DNA of 64,000 bases, from positions 62,001-126,000 of the forward strand of contig NZ_QYRT01000009.1 of assembly GCF_004923255.1 (NCBI RefSeq), given 5' to 3'. Under the pieces are notes generated by a model. It worked only from the letters and a program-made list of their open reading frames with translations, did not search any database and was not told the origin of the DNA. The position numbers and the translations under genes were made by a program. This document shows positions 11,788 through 20,546 of this stretch, piece after piece. Origin of the DNA: Subtercola vilae (lineage in GTDB: Bacteria > Actinomycetota > Actinomycetes > Actinomycetales > Microbacteriaceae). How positions within the stretch are numbered: the stretch's first letter is position 1; every line of letters begins with the position of its first letter.

Positions 11788-13134
11788 TCATGCCACGAAC
11801 GACTGCCGTGACTCCTCGTCGGCGCGCGGAACAATCGTGATGAACCGCGGTGCAGAGCGCAGGGTGACGCGTACACGCATCCGGCCCTGCCGCAGCAGGA
11901 TCATGGCGATGACGCCAGCGGCCAGCACCGGCATCAGTCCCGAGATGGCCATGCCCACGTGGGCGCCGTAGGTTTCGACGATCCAGCCCATCAGCACGCC
12001 TCCGATGGCCTGCCCGCCGAGCAGCACCATCACATACACCGACATCACGCGGCCACGCACGCCCATGTTCGACGAGAGCTGCACGAGCGAGTTCGCGCCC
12101 GTGATGAACAGAAGGTTTGCGAAGCCCACGCCGACGAGCACCACCGAGAAGAACACCTGGTTCGGCATGAACGCCACCACTGCCTGCAAGCCGCCCAGCA
12201 CGGCGGCGGCTCCAATGACCGTGCGAAGATGAATTCCCAGGCGCCGGGTCGAGGCGATTGCTCCGGCGAAGGCTCCGACGGCCATCAGTGTGTTGAACAA
12301 CCCATACCCGCCCGCGCCCGCGTTGAACACGTCTCGGGCGTACGCGGCCAGAAGCACGGGCATCGAGAAGGTGAAGAGCGACATGACGGCGATCATGGCG
12401 ACGGTCCAGAAGATGGCGGGCTTGGATGCCACGTACCGCAGCCCCTCACGCAATTGCCCCTTGGCGCGCACTGCCGGCGTGGTGCGGTGCAACTCGGAGG
12501 GGCGCAGCAGCAGCAACGCGGCTACGACGAACAGACAGCTGACGGCGTTGAGGGCAAACGACCATCCGGCGCCCACCGCCACTAGTAGCAGACCGCTGAG
12601 GGCGGGGCCGATGAGCCCGCCCAACTGGAACACCGATGAATTCACGCTGATGGCGTTGTGCAGGAGCTTCGGGCCCACCAGCTCGGTGACGAACACCTGG
12701 CGCGCGGGGTTGTCGAACACGGTCACCGAACCGAGCAGGAAGGCGATGACATAGACGTGCCACACCTGCACGCCGCCGCTCAGGGTGAGCGCCGCGAGTG
12801 CGGCGGCCAGCACGAAGCTCGCCAGCTGTGTGAAAAGCAGAATGGTGCGCCGCGAGTGGCGGTCGACGAAGACGCCGCCGAACAGGCCGAACAGCAGCAT
12901 GGGGGCGAACTGCATGGCCACGGTGATTCCCACGGCGGCGACGCTGCCCGAGAGTTCGAGAACGAGCCAATCCTGAGCGATGCGTTGCATCCAGGTGCCG
13001 GTCATCGAGACCATGTTCGACAGGGTGAAGATGCGGTAGTTGCGCACTCGCAGTGACACCAGGGTGTCGCGCCACGGTGGGCGGTGGTGAATGACGGTGA
13101 TCGGCGCTGTTGCCGGCGAAGCTGAGGGAGACAC
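11788..13134 (-). CDS. MFS transporter (EntS/MFS_3-like exporter)
   Basis: This is a 448-residue, 12-segment major facilitator. The N-terminal half has the MFS_3 features FTLSNMVSMTGTWMQRIAQDWLVLEL and the loop GVFVDRHSRRTILL between segments 2 and 3 (motif A). Segment 4-5 has DNPARQVFVTELVG. The family includes enterobactin exporters and drug efflux pumps, and the substrate here is unknown. The GTG start at 13134 has AGG 8 bases upstream. It is divergent from a LysR gene that may regulate it, and a DUF1345 gene follows in the same operon. Confidence 0.9.
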   Translation of the reverse strand: MSPSASPATAPITVIHHRPPWRDTLVSLRVRNYRIFTLSNMVSMTGTWMQRIAQDWLVLELSGSVAAVGITVAMQFAPMLLFGLFGGVFVDRHSRRTILLFTQLASFVLAAALAALTLSGGVQVWHVYVIAFLLGSVTVFDNPARQVFVTELVGPKLLHNAISVNSSVFQLGGLIGPALSGLLLVAVGAGWSFALNAVSCLFVVAALLLLRPSELHRTTPAVRAKGQLREGLRYVASKPAIFWTVAMIAVMSLFTFSMPVLLAAYARDVFNAGAGGYGLFNTLMAVGAFAGAIASTRRLGIHLRTVIGAAAVLGGLQAVVAFMPNQVFFSVVLVGVGFANLLFITGANSLVQLSSNMGVRGRVMSVYVMVLLGGQAIGGVLMGWIVETYGAHVGMAISGLMPVLAAGVIAMILLRQGRMRVRVTLRSAPRFITIVPRADEESRQSFVA

Positions 13135-13258
13135 GAGAAGAACCTGAAATCTGTTGCGCAGTAATTGTCTTGTTCTTCGAAGTTATCGGCCTGGCGCCCA
13201 TTGTTGAGGTAAATTGAGGCTATTACTCGTATTACGTTTTCGAATGCAAGGACAATGG

Positions 13259-14113
13259 ATGTTCGATCCTGTGCTGCTCAGAACCTTCCTCGCGGTGGTC
13301 GAAACCCACAGTTTCACGGGCGCCGCCCAGCGGCTCGGCATCAGCCAACCCACCGTCAGCCAGCACATTCGCAAACTCGAACAGGCCGCGGGCCGTGTGT
13401 TGGTGGCGCGCGACACCCGTGATGTACGAATGACCGACAACGGTGACGCGATGGCGGGGTTCGCGCGCACGATTCTTGCGGCGCACTCGGCGGCGTCGGC
13501 GTATTTCTCCGGATCGGCGATGCGGGGGCGGCTGAGGTTCGGGGCGGCCGACGACCTCGCGATCACACAGTTGCCGCGCATCCTGCGCCATTTCAGGCAG
13601 CTCTACCCGCAGATCAACCTCGAACTGACGGTCAACCAGAGCACGCCGCTGTACCGGCGGCTGAAGAGCGGTCAGCTCGACCTGATCTTCATCAAACAGA
13701 TGTCTGATTCAGATGAGGGCTCGCTTGTGCGGCGCGACGATCTGGTGTGGGTGGGGCAGGAGAAGACGCTGGTCGAACCGGGTGCGCCGGTGCCGCTGAT
13801 CGCCTACCAGGCGCCGAGCATCAGTCGGCAGAGTGCCATCGACGCGCTGGAGGCGGCCGGGCGCACGTGGCGCATCACGTGCAACACCCGCGAGGTGAAC
13901 GGAATGCTCGCGGCGGTGCGAGCGGGGCTTGGAATCGCGGTGTTCCCGCAGTCGCTGATTCCTGACGATCTCGTCATTGTGGGGCCGCGGTTCGGGCTGC
14001 CAGAGCTCGGGCACGTCGACTTCAGGCTGCTCGCGAACCCGGCGGCGTCGGCCGAGCCGATCGCGGCGCTGACGACGGCGATCATGGGTCGCGCGCTGAA
14101 CTGGGCAGCGTGA
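13259..14113 (+). CDS. LysR-type transcriptional regulator
   Basis: The 284-residue protein has an N-terminal winged helix (FDPVLLRTFLAVVETHSFTG then LGISQPTVSQHIRKLEQAAG) and a type 2 periplasmic-binding effector domain (RGRLRFGAADDLAI onwards). The ATG at 13259 is chosen because AAGGA lies 6 bases upstream; in-frame starts at 13214 and 13244 have none. It is divergent from the MFS gene across 124 AT-rich bases that include an 8-base palindrome CTTCGAAG at 13175-13182. LysR proteins usually act on a divergent neighbour, so control of the MFS exporter is the simplest hypothesis. Confidence 0.92.
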   Translation: MFDPVLLRTFLAVVETHSFTGAAQRLGISQPTVSQHIRKLEQAAGRVLVARDTRDVRMTDNGDAMAGFARTILAAHSAASAYFSGSAMRGRLRFGAADDLAITQLPRILRHFRQLYPQINLELTVNQSTPLYRRLKSGQLDLIFIKQMSDSDEGSLVRRDDLVWVGQEKTLVEPGAPVPLIAYQAPSISRQSAIDALEAAGRTWRITCNTREVNGMLAAVRAGLGIAVFPQSLIPDDLVIVGPRFGLPELGHVDFRLLANPAASAEPIAALTTAIMGRALNWAA

Positions 14114-14132
14114 ACGGTGCCGAGGCAGCGGG

Positions 14133-15086
14133 TCAGTCGGTGGGGAAGTGCACGCCCGTGAGGTTCTCTGAGGCGGCCCAGAGGTGCGCGCCGGGGCGCT
14201 CGGTTTCGGCGCGTTTGGCGAAGTGGGCGAAGGTGGGCGCGCCGGTGAGCTCGAGAAAACCCGCGGGGCCGAAGTAGTCGCCGCCCAGAACCTCGGGGCT
14301 TGTCGCCGCGAACAGTTCGGGCAGGGCACCCGCCTCGGCTGACTGCGTCATGCCCGGCAGCGAACTCATGCGTTTCGACAGTGCCGAGGGCTTCGCGCGG
14401 CCGAGGTTCGGGCCCGCCGACTGCAGATTGGTACGGCTGAACCCGGGGTGCGCGGCTGCGCTCACGATCTGCCAGCCGTTGGCCTTGCTGCGCCTGGCGA
14501 ACTCTTTCGCGAACATCAGGTTGGCGAGCTTCGAACGGGCATAGACGATCCAGGCGTTGTAGTGGTTCTCGCTCTGCAGATCGTCGAAGTCGAGACGACC
14601 GAACCAGTGCATGATGCTCGACATGGTGACGACGCGTGCCCGGTCAGAGCGCAGCAGCGCCGGTAGCAGCCGACCGGTCAGGGCAAAATGGCCCAGATGG
14701 TTCGTGCCGAACTGCAGCTCGAAGCCGTCATCGGTGAGGGTACGCCGGGGAACAGCCATGACGCCCGCATTGTTGAACAGCAGGTCGAGCGGATGCCCGT
14801 TGCCGACAATCTCGTCTGCCAGGCGCTCGATCGACCCCAGATTCGCCAGGTCGAGCGCTGCCAGGGTGACCCTGCCGCGCCCGGCCTCGCTGGCATTCGG
14901 AGTCTGCTGCAGGCGGGCAAGCGCGGCAGCGCCTTTGTCGGGGTTGCGGGCGGTGATGACGACGTCGGCGCCGGCGCCCAGCAGCCGCGCCGCGGTGGCG
15001 AAACCAAGCCCCGAATTTCCGCCCGTCACGAGCGCGCGAACGCCCGTGAGGTCGGGAAGGGTGATGTCGGGTTCTACTGCTGCCAT
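14133..15086 (-). CDS. SDR family NAD(P)-dependent oxidoreductase
   Basis: This is a classical short-chain dehydrogenase of 317 residues, of the retinol-dehydrogenase/WW-oxidoreductase-like group. The nucleotide motif is VTGGNSGLGFATA (TGxxxGxG), the structural motif is NNAGVM, the catalytic Ser lies in VVTMSSIMHW, and the YxxxK pair is YARSKLAN. The substrate is unknown. An unrelated in-frame extension upstream of 15086 is low-complexity and overlaps the TIGR03086 gene, so the ATG at 15086 with GAAGG upstream is preferred. It lies 31 bases downstream of the TIGR03086 gene on the same strand. Confidence 0.92.
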   Translation of the reverse strand: MAAVEPDITLPDLTGVRALVTGGNSGLGFATAARLLGAGADVVITARNPDKGAAALARLQQTPNASEAGRGRVTLAALDLANLGSIERLADEIVGNGHPLDLLFNNAGVMAVPRRTLTDDGFELQFGTNHLGHFALTGRLLPALLRSDRARVVTMSSIMHWFGRLDFDDLQSENHYNAWIVYARSKLANLMFAKEFARRSKANGWQIVSAAAHPGFSRTNLQSAGPNLGRAKPSALSKRMSSLPGMTQSAEAGALPELFAATSPEVLGGDYFGPAGFLELTGAPTFAHFAKRAETERPGAHLWAASENLTGVHFPTD

Positions 15087-15117
15087 GGTCGTCTCGCCTT
15101 CTTCTTCTTCTCTCTCG

Positions 15118-15678
15118 TCAGACGCGGTCGTCGCGCCCGGTGAGGGCAAGCAGTCGAGACTGCAGGGGAGCGTCAGCCGGCACCGGAACGGGTGAAGCGA
15201 ACAGCCCGCTCGCCTCGAGCGTGTCTTTCTGCGGCTCGAAGACGGTGTAGACCGCCTCGACGAGAGCCGGGTCGAGGGTGTCGCTCGTGGCGGTGGCGCG
15301 CGCCAGATCCCACGTGTGGATCGTGACGTCAGAGACCTGCTCTCGCAGGTAGTCGCGCGCGGGGATCGTCGCGTACGACACGTGCACCGGCGATTCGGGG
15401 TCGGCCTTGCTCCACGCCGAGGTGGCGGCGGCAGAGTAGCGGTGCCATTCGGCGATGAGGTCATCGCCGAGCGGGCGGATGAGCGCCTGAGCCTGGCGCA
15501 CGGTGCGCCCCTCGAGCAGCAGTGGCACCCACTGTTGCTCTTCGACGACGTGCTGCACGAGCTGGTGGATGTTCCACTCGGTGTCGGGCGTGGGCGCTGA
15601 CCAGTCAGTGACAGCCGACAGGCGGTCGCCGAACTCGGCGTGGGCGGTTTCGTGGAGGCTAATCCAGTCGGTGGTCAT
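15118..15678 (-). CDS. TIGR03086-like / mycothiol-dependent DinB-fold protein
   Basis: The 186-residue protein has the maleylpyruvate-isomerase N-terminal (DinB-like four-helix) fold. Putative metal ligands are the histidines in WNIHQLVQHVVEEQQ and in VSDVTIHTWDLARAT. Relatives in actinobacteria are metal-dependent enzymes that use mycothiol as the thiol. The actual reaction is not known. The ATG at 15678 has an excellent GAGGAG ribosome site. The SDR gene follows on the same strand, which suggests a two-gene unit. Confidence 0.85.
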   Translation of the reverse strand: MTTDWISLHETAHAEFGDRLSAVTDWSAPTPDTEWNIHQLVQHVVEEQQWVPLLLEGRTVRQAQALIRPLGDDLIAEWHRYSAAATSAWSKADPESPVHVSYATIPARDYLREQVSDVTIHTWDLARATATSDTLDPALVEAVYTVFEPQKDTLEASGLFASPVPVPADAPLQSRLLALTGRDDRV

Positions 15679-15744
15679 GGGTTCTCCTCGGGTCTTCACA
15701 AGAGTAAAGCTTCTGGTGCGATCATCCATTCCTGAGTCCCTCCC

Positions 15745-15752
15745 TGTGCACA
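15745..15752. promoter_or_regulatory. Third TGTGCACA palindrome in a divergent intergenic region
   Basis: TGTGCACA lies between the TIGR03086 gene (start 15678, minus) and the GNAT gene (start 15809, plus). On the minus strand it reads TTGTGCACAGGG, close to the two copies before mnmA at 2897-2932. A related half-copy, TTGTGCAGG, follows at 15771. Confidence 0.35.
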
Positions 15753-15808
15753 ACGCGCGCAGTGCGGCTATTGTGCAGGAGTCTCGCCGCGGCGTGTACG
15801 GTCGTCTC

Positions 15809-16327
15809 GTGCCCCTTCAAACCCGTGCGTTGACACCGGATGACCTGCCCCAGCTGCTCGCTCTCAATACCGCTGCCGTTCCGGCCGTGAACGAGGTCGA
15901 GAGGGAGACTCTCGGCCGACTTGTCGAACTCAGCCATCTGCCGGTCGGAGTGGTCGACGACGACGCCCCAGCCAAGGTCGTGGGCTTCGCCCTGGCGATG
16001 CTTGCCGATGCGCCGTACGAAAGCGAGAACTACCGCTGGTTTTCCAAGCGGACGAAAGACTTTCTCTACGTCGACCGCATTGTTGTAGCCGACGGCGCGC
16101 GCGGCCACGGCATCGGCCAGCTGCTCTACGCCGCGGTCTTCGAGGCGGCTCGAGCCGCAGGCCAGCACCGCGTGTTCTGCGAGGTGAACGTCGAGCCGCC
16201 GAACCCGGGTTCGATGCGTTTTCACGGCCGGCTCGGGTTCACCGAGATCGGCCAGCAGGCCACGAAGGGTGGCACCGTCATCGTCGCGATGCTCGAGGCG
16301 CCGCTGCCCAGCCAGGCGCAGGCATAA
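15809..16327 (+). CDS. GNAT family N-acetyltransferase
   Basis: The 172-residue protein has the GNAT acetyl-CoA fold. Strand 4 plus motif A reads YVDRIVVADGARGHGIGQLLYAAVFEAAR, with the R-G-x-G-I-G pyrophosphate loop, and motif B is VEPPNPGSMRFHGRLGFTEIG. The substrate is unknown; the NPxSMxFHxxxGF pattern is seen in many uncharacterised acetyltransferases. The GTG start at 15809 has a weak ribosome site. The open frame upstream is antisense to the neighbouring gene and is not counted. Confidence 0.9.
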   Translation: MPLQTRALTPDDLPQLLALNTAAVPAVNEVERETLGRLVELSHLPVGVVDDDAPAKVVGFALAMLADAPYESENYRWFSKRTKDFLYVDRIVVADGARGHGIGQLLYAAVFEAARAAGQHRVFCEVNVEPPNPGSMRFHGRLGFTEIGQQATKGGTVIVAMLEAPLPSQAQA

Positions 16328-16366
16328 GCACAGCCGCCATTCGGGCACGGCGGCTAGCGTCGCAGC

Positions 16367-16870
16367 ATGAAACGCACGCAGATCACACGTGAGGTGCCGG
16401 GCCCCGGTCAAGAGTCGGTGTGGGAGTACCCGCGCCCGCCCCGCGCCGAACCATCCGCCGAACGCATCGTCATCGTGTTGGGCGGCGAGAGCATCGTCGA
16501 CACCACCGACTCGGTACGCATACTCGAGACGAGCCATCCGCCCGTCTACTACCTGCCCGTGGCGGCGTTTCGCCCGGGGGCACTGTCGGATGCCCCTGGC
16601 CAGTCATTCTGCGAGTTCAAGGGACTCGCGGGCTATCTCTCGGTACACGGTGGCTCGCAGACGGCAGCCTCGGCAGCCTGGTACTACCCCGACCCGTCGC
16701 CGGGTTACGAGGTGCTCGCCGGGCGGGTGGCGGTGTATCCGTCGGCCATGCAGCAGTGCACCGTCGACGGCGAGGTCGTGACGAGCCAGGAGGGCGACTT
16801 CTACGGCGGTTGGATCACCTCGCGCGTCGTCGGCCCCTTCAAAGGAGCGCCCGGCACGCTCGGCTGGTGA
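16367..16870 (+). CDS. DUF427 domain-containing protein
   Basis: The 167-residue protein belongs to the DUF427 family: ESVWEYPRPPRAEP, the central VYYLPVAAFRPGAL, FCEFKGLAGYLSV and the C-terminal YGGWITSRVVGPFKGAPGT are the conserved blocks. The biochemical role of the family is unknown. It follows the GNAT gene by 39 bases on the same strand and is convergent with the GntR gene. Confidence 0.9.
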   Translation: MKRTQITREVPGPGQESVWEYPRPPRAEPSAERIVIVLGGESIVDTTDSVRILETSHPPVYYLPVAAFRPGALSDAPGQSFCEFKGLAGYLSVHGGSQTAASAAWYYPDPSPGYEVLAGRVAVYPSAMQQCTVDGEVVTSQEGDFYGGWITSRVVGPFKGAPGTLGW

Positions 16871-16881
16871 TGCAGCACGAC

Positions 16882-17550
16882 TCACACCACCGCGAACCCG
16901 CGCGCCCGTAATCGGCGCCTCTCGGCCTCCAGCGTCGCCAGCAGGTGCTCCCTGGTCTGCCTGATGTGCTCCACGGCGAGCCGCTCGGCCGTGAGGGCAT
17001 CACGCTGCCGCATCGCGGCCACGATCGCCCGGTGTCCGTCTCTGGAGTGCGCCCGCGATGCCTCGGTCTGCACCTCGAGCCAGCGGGTGCGGGCAAGCCG
17101 GGTCATCGACCCCGTGGCCGCGGCGACGAGAAACGGGTTCTGTGACAGCCGGGCGACCTCGACATGAAAGTCGGTGCCCGCTCGCAGCACCTCCTCGCCC
17201 GGCCCCGACGGGTCGACCGCCTCGAGCATGAGGTCGAGCGAGGCGAGTTCGGCATCCGTGGCCCTCGAGATGGCGAGCCCGATGGCGGCGGCCTCGATGA
17301 TCTCGCGGTACTCGAGCAGGTCGCGGGTCTCAGCGAGGTCGATGGGCGCGACCATCCACCCTCTGCCGTCACGCTGCATGAGGCCCTCGGCTTCAAGACG
17401 GGTCAGCGCGGCACGCACGGGGGTGCGTGAGGCCGAGAGTTCGGTTTCGAGCCCGCGTTCGGTGAGCCGCTCGCCCGGAGTCATATCGAGGCTCAGGATG
17501 CCCGCCCGAAGCCGTTCGTAGATGACGGCGGTCTGCGACGTGTCGGTCAT
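16882..17550 (-). CDS. GntR-family regulator (FadR/FCD subfamily)
   Basis: The 222-residue protein has an N-terminal GntR winged helix (LTERGLETELSASRTPVRAALTRLEAEGL) and an all-helical FCD ligand-binding domain (YREIIEAAAIGLA, FHVEVARLSQNPFL, DGHRAIVAAMRQRD), where Asp and His residues normally hold a metal. FCD regulators usually sense small carboxylic acids. The start at 17550 puts the winged helix at the N-terminus. Three GGTATACC-type operators lie 22-55 bases upstream, between this gene and the divergent MFS gene, so the regulator probably represses both. Confidence 0.92.
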   Translation of the reverse strand: MTDTSQTAVIYERLRAGILSLDMTPGERLTERGLETELSASRTPVRAALTRLEAEGLMQRDGRGWMVAPIDLAETRDLLEYREIIEAAAIGLAISRATDAELASLDLMLEAVDPSGPGEEVLRAGTDFHVEVARLSQNPFLVAAATGSMTRLARTRWLEVQTEASRAHSRDGHRAIVAAMRQRDALTAERLAVEHIRQTREHLLATLEAERRRLRARGFAVV

Positions 17551-17571
17551 GCCTCCCAGCCTAGTCGATGT

Positions 17572-17605
17572 GGTATACCGTGTTGGTATACCGCTATGGT
17601 ATTCC
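17572..17605. promoter_or_regulatory. Three phased GGTATACC operators between gntR and MFS genes
   Basis: GGTATACC occurs at 17572-17579 and 17585-17592, and GGTATTCC at 17598-17605, each exactly 13 bases after the last. The 8-base cores are palindromic and resemble GntR-family operators. The third site ends one base before the ATG of the MFS gene at 17607. TATGGT at 17595-17600 could be the MFS -10, which would give a leaderless mRNA and place the repressor directly on the promoter. Confidence 0.75.
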
Positions 17606-17606
17606 A

Positions 17607-18854
17607 ATGACAACTTCTCTGCGCAAGAGCCAGAGCGCCAATACACCGAGACCGGCACCGACACCGACACTGGGCTTTCGGCCCTGGTCGATGCTTGCGC
17701 TCGGCGTACTGGCGCAGGTCGCGGGCACCATCGCCATCAGCGGGCCGGCGTTCCTGATTCCGCTGCTGCACTCCGAACGCGGGCTGTCGCTGGCCGAGGC
17801 GGGCCTGTTCGTTGCTGCGCCGAGTGTGGGCATGGTACTCACCCTCATCGCGTGGGGCGCGCTGGCCGACCGCATCGGGGAACACTGGGTGATCGGTGCC
17901 GGGCTCGTCGTCACCGCCCTCTCGGCGGTGGGCGCGCTGTTCGCGACCGACCTCGTCTCCACTGGCGCGTTCCTGCTGGTCGGCGGTATGGGCGCCGCCA
18001 GCGCGAACGCTGCAGGGGGTCGTCTGGTGGTGGGCTGGTTTCCGACCCGGCGCCGCGGGCTCGCCATGGGCATCCGGCAGATGGCCCAGCCGCTCGGCGT
18101 GGCCGTCGCGGCCATCGTCATCCCGCCCCTTGCTGCGGGCGGGGGCCTGAGCGCCGCGCTGCTTTTCCCACTCATCGTCGTGGCCGTCGCTGCCGTTCTG
18201 GCCCTGGTCTTCATCGTCGACCCGCCGAGGCGTGCCGACGACGTGCTGGTGCCCGGTCAGCGGCCTAAGAACCCGTATCGTGCGACATCGCTGCTGTGGC
18301 GCATCCACGGGGTCTCTGTGCTGCTGGTGATCCCGCAGTTCGTGGTGTCGACGTTCGCGCTGGTGTGGCTCATCGGCAACGAGGGCTGGCCGCCGCTCGC
18401 CGCTGGCATCGTGGTGGGCGGCTCACAGTTCGTCGGCGCCGTCGGGCGCATCGTGGTGGGTATCGTCTCCGACCGGGTGGGCAGCCGCATGAGGCCGCTG
18501 CGGGTGGTCGCCGCGGCTGCCAGCGCCATCATGCTCGTGCTCGCTCTGACCGATTCGCTGCACCTGGCAGGGTTCGCGGCGGTCGGCATCGTTTTCGCAT
18601 CGGCCATCACCGTGGCCGACAACGGGCTGGCTTTCACCTCGGTTGCCGAGATCGCCGGCAGCAGATGGTCGGGCCGGGCGCTCGGCGCACAGAACACGGC
18701 GCAATACATGGCTTCGGCGGCAACGGCCCCGCTCATGGGTCTGCTGGTGGGTGCCGTGGGGTTCGGGGCGGCCTTCGCCGTCGTCGCAGTACTGCCGTTG
18801 GTGGCCATACCGCTCGTTCCGCTTCAAGACAAGGTCTCAGGCAAAAAGTTGTAG
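17607..18854 (+). CDS. MFS transporter controlled by the divergent GntR regulator
   Basis: This is a 415-residue protein with 12 predicted membrane segments. Motif A is present as WGALADRIGEHWV between segments 2 and 3, and the central loop has RQMAQPLGVAVAA. It resembles anion or cyanate/nitrate-type MFS permeases, but the substrate is not evident. Since the FCD regulator next door likely senses a carboxylate, a small organic acid is a reasonable guess. The ATG at 17607 has no ribosome site and abuts the operators. A GTG-like start at 17568 would translate the operators and is unlikely. Confidence 0.9.
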   Translation: MTTSLRKSQSANTPRPAPTPTLGFRPWSMLALGVLAQVAGTIAISGPAFLIPLLHSERGLSLAEAGLFVAAPSVGMVLTLIAWGALADRIGEHWVIGAGLVVTALSAVGALFATDLVSTGAFLLVGGMGAASANAAGGRLVVGWFPTRRRGLAMGIRQMAQPLGVAVAAIVIPPLAAGGGLSAALLFPLIVVAVAAVLALVFIVDPPRRADDVLVPGQRPKNPYRATSLLWRIHGVSVLLVIPQFVVSTFALVWLIGNEGWPPLAAGIVVGGSQFVGAVGRIVVGIVSDRVGSRMRPLRVVAAAASAIMLVLALTDSLHLAGFAAVGIVFASAITVADNGLAFTSVAEIAGSRWSGRALGAQNTAQYMASAATAPLMGLLVGAVGFGAAFAVVAVLPLVAIPLVPLQDKVSGKKL

Positions 18855-18892
18855 ACGCCATGCCGTGACCTCAGATCGTTACAGCAGCATGC

Positions 18893-18898
18893 TAGCGT
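18893..18898 (+). promoter_or_regulatory. Candidate -10 of the type III PKS operon
   Basis: TAGCGT fits TANNNT and ends 6 bases before the ATG at 18905. No Shine-Dalgarno sequence precedes that ATG (only A-rich sequence), so the operon may be transcribed without a leader. Confidence 0.35.
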
Positions 18899-18904
18899 GC
18901 AAAA

Positions 18905-20008
18905 ATGCCTCGAATCGCGGGAGTCGCCGCAGCGTTCCCCCCTCATTCCTATCCGCAAGCAGAGATCACTGAGCTGCTCGGCCCGATCATCACTAATGAC
19001 GCCAGCAAACGGTTGTTACTGAACCGGCTGCACCAGAACAGCAAGGTGGCGTCGCGGCACCTTGTCATGCCGTACGAGTGGTATCGCGACAGCTCGTTGA
19101 ACTTCACGTTGACAAACAACATCTTCATCGGTGCGGCCGTCGACCTGGCCGAAGAAGCGGTCGTGAGCGCCCTGGCAAAGGCCTCTTTGCAGGCAACTGA
19201 CATCGATTACGTCATCTTCACGTCGGTGACGGGCATCTCGGCTCCGTCGGTCGATGCCCTGCTCGCACTGAGGCTGGGGTTTCGTTCTGACGTGAAACGC
19301 GTGCCCATGTTCGGGCTCGGGTGCGTGGCCGGTGCAGCCGGCATTGCTCGTGCGAACGACTACCTGCTCGGGCATCCGAATGACGTGGCCTTACTCATCT
19401 CGGTCGAATTGTGCTCGCTCACCGTGCAGCGCGGCGACGACTCGATGGGCAATCTTGTCGCCAGCGGGCTCTTCGGCGACGGAGCAGCGGCCGTTCTGAT
19501 GGTCGGCAGCGACCGCGCCGAGACCATGGCCGTCACCGGGCCCGACGTGCTCGACTCGCGCAGCCGCCTGTACCCGGGAACGGAGGCGGTGCTCGGCTTC
19601 AACCCCGGCGAGAGCGGTTTTCGCATCGTGTTGACGGCGGGCGTCGCCGACGTCATCGATGAGCATTTCGACGACGATGTGGTGGGCTTTCTCACCGAGC
19701 ACGACCTCGCCGTGGCCGATATCGACGTCTGGATGGCCCACCCCGGTGGCCCCCGCGTGCTCGAATCGTTCTCGTCGGCACTGGGGTTGCCACAGGGTGC
19801 CCTCGATGTGAGCTGGCAGTCGATGGCGGCGAAGGGCAACATGTCGTCGGCCTCGATTCTGCACGTGCTCGCCGAGACTCTCAGCCTCGAACGGTTCGAT
19901 GAGGGTGGCCTCGGGCTGCTGTTCGCGCTGGGCCCGGGCGTCTGTGCCGAGATCGTGCTGCTGAAATGGCCGGAATCGCAGGCGCAGGAACAGCAGACGA
20001 GCGACTAG
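18905..20008 (+). CDS. Type III polyketide synthase (chalcone/stilbene synthase family)
   Basis: The 367-residue protein has the type III PKS catalytic triad: Cys140 (FGLGCVAGAAG), His279 (WMAHPGGPRV) and Asn312 (AAKGNMSSAS). The enzyme extends an acyl starter with malonyl-CoA and cyclises the chain. The next two genes encode an ICMT-like methyltransferase and an FAD hydroxylase, the gene set of Streptomyces srsABC, which makes alkylresorcinol-derived phenolic lipids. An alkylresorcinol or alkylpyrone product built on a fatty-acyl starter is therefore likely, but the ring type is inference. The TAG overlaps the GTG of the next gene. Confidence 0.95.
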   Translation: MPRIAGVAAAFPPHSYPQAEITELLGPIITNDASKRLLLNRLHQNSKVASRHLVMPYEWYRDSSLNFTLTNNIFIGAAVDLAEEAVVSALAKASLQATDIDYVIFTSVTGISAPSVDALLALRLGFRSDVKRVPMFGLGCVAGAAGIARANDYLLGHPNDVALLISVELCSLTVQRGDDSMGNLVASGLFGDGAAAVLMVGSDRAETMAVTGPDVLDSRSRLYPGTEAVLGFNPGESGFRIVLTAGVADVIDEHFDDDVVGFLTEHDLAVADIDVWMAHPGGPRVLESFSSALGLPQGALDVSWQSMAAKGNMSSASILHVLAETLSLERFDEGGLGLLFALGPGVCAEIVLLKWPESQAQEQQTSD

Positions 20009-20541
20009 TGCTTCTCTATCTCGCCCTCATTCTGGCCACGGGCGGCGAACGATTCGTCGAACTCGGCGTCTCCGCGCGCAACGCCGCGTGGGCTTTTGAA
20101 CGAGGGGGAGTGGAGTTCGGCCAGAAGCACTTTCCGTTCATGGTCGTGCTGCACACGGCGATGTTGCTGGCGTGCCTCGGCGAGGTCTTTCTCCTCGGGC
20201 GGGAGTTCGTGCCCTGGCTCGGCTGGCCCATGCTCGCGATTGCGCTCGCGAGCCAGGTGCTGCGTTGGTGGTGCATCGGTACGCTCGGCCGGCGCTGGAA
20301 CACCCGCGTCATCGTGGTTCCGGGCCTGCCGCTGGTGAACCGCGGGCCTTACCGCTGGTTCGCTCACCCGAACTATGTGGCCGTGATTGCCGAAGGGGTG
20401 GCGCTGCCGCTCGTATACAGCGCGTGGATCACCGCCGTCGCGTTCACCGCGATCAACCTCGTACTGTTGCTGCGCGTTCGCATTCCCGTCGAAGAGACCG
20501 CCCTCGCCTTCGGGCTGACCCAGGCGCGACAGGAGTCGTAG
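20008..20541 (+). CDS. ICMT-family (isoprenylcysteine carboxyl methyltransferase-like) membrane methyltransferase
   Basis: The 177-residue membrane protein has four or five segments and the ICMT/PEMT signature near its C-terminus: NTRVIVVPGLPLVNRGPYRWFAHPNYVAVI, with the R-G-P-Y-x-x-x-x-H-P-N-Y SAM-binding core, and the late Glu pair VEETAL. In srs-type operons the homologue O-methylates the phenolic lipid made by the PKS, and the same role is expected here. The GTG at 20008 overlaps the PKS stop by one base (TAGTG), so translation is coupled. An ATG at 19966 in the same frame lies within the PKS gene and is less likely. Confidence 0.9.
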   Translation: MLLYLALILATGGERFVELGVSARNAAWAFERGGVEFGQKHFPFMVVLHTAMLLACLGEVFLLGREFVPWLGWPMLAIALASQVLRWWCIGTLGRRWNTRVIVVPGLPLVNRGPYRWFAHPNYVAVIAEGVALPLVYSAWITAVAFTAINLVLLLRVRIPVEETALAFGLTQARQES

Positions 20542-20546
20542 GCGGC

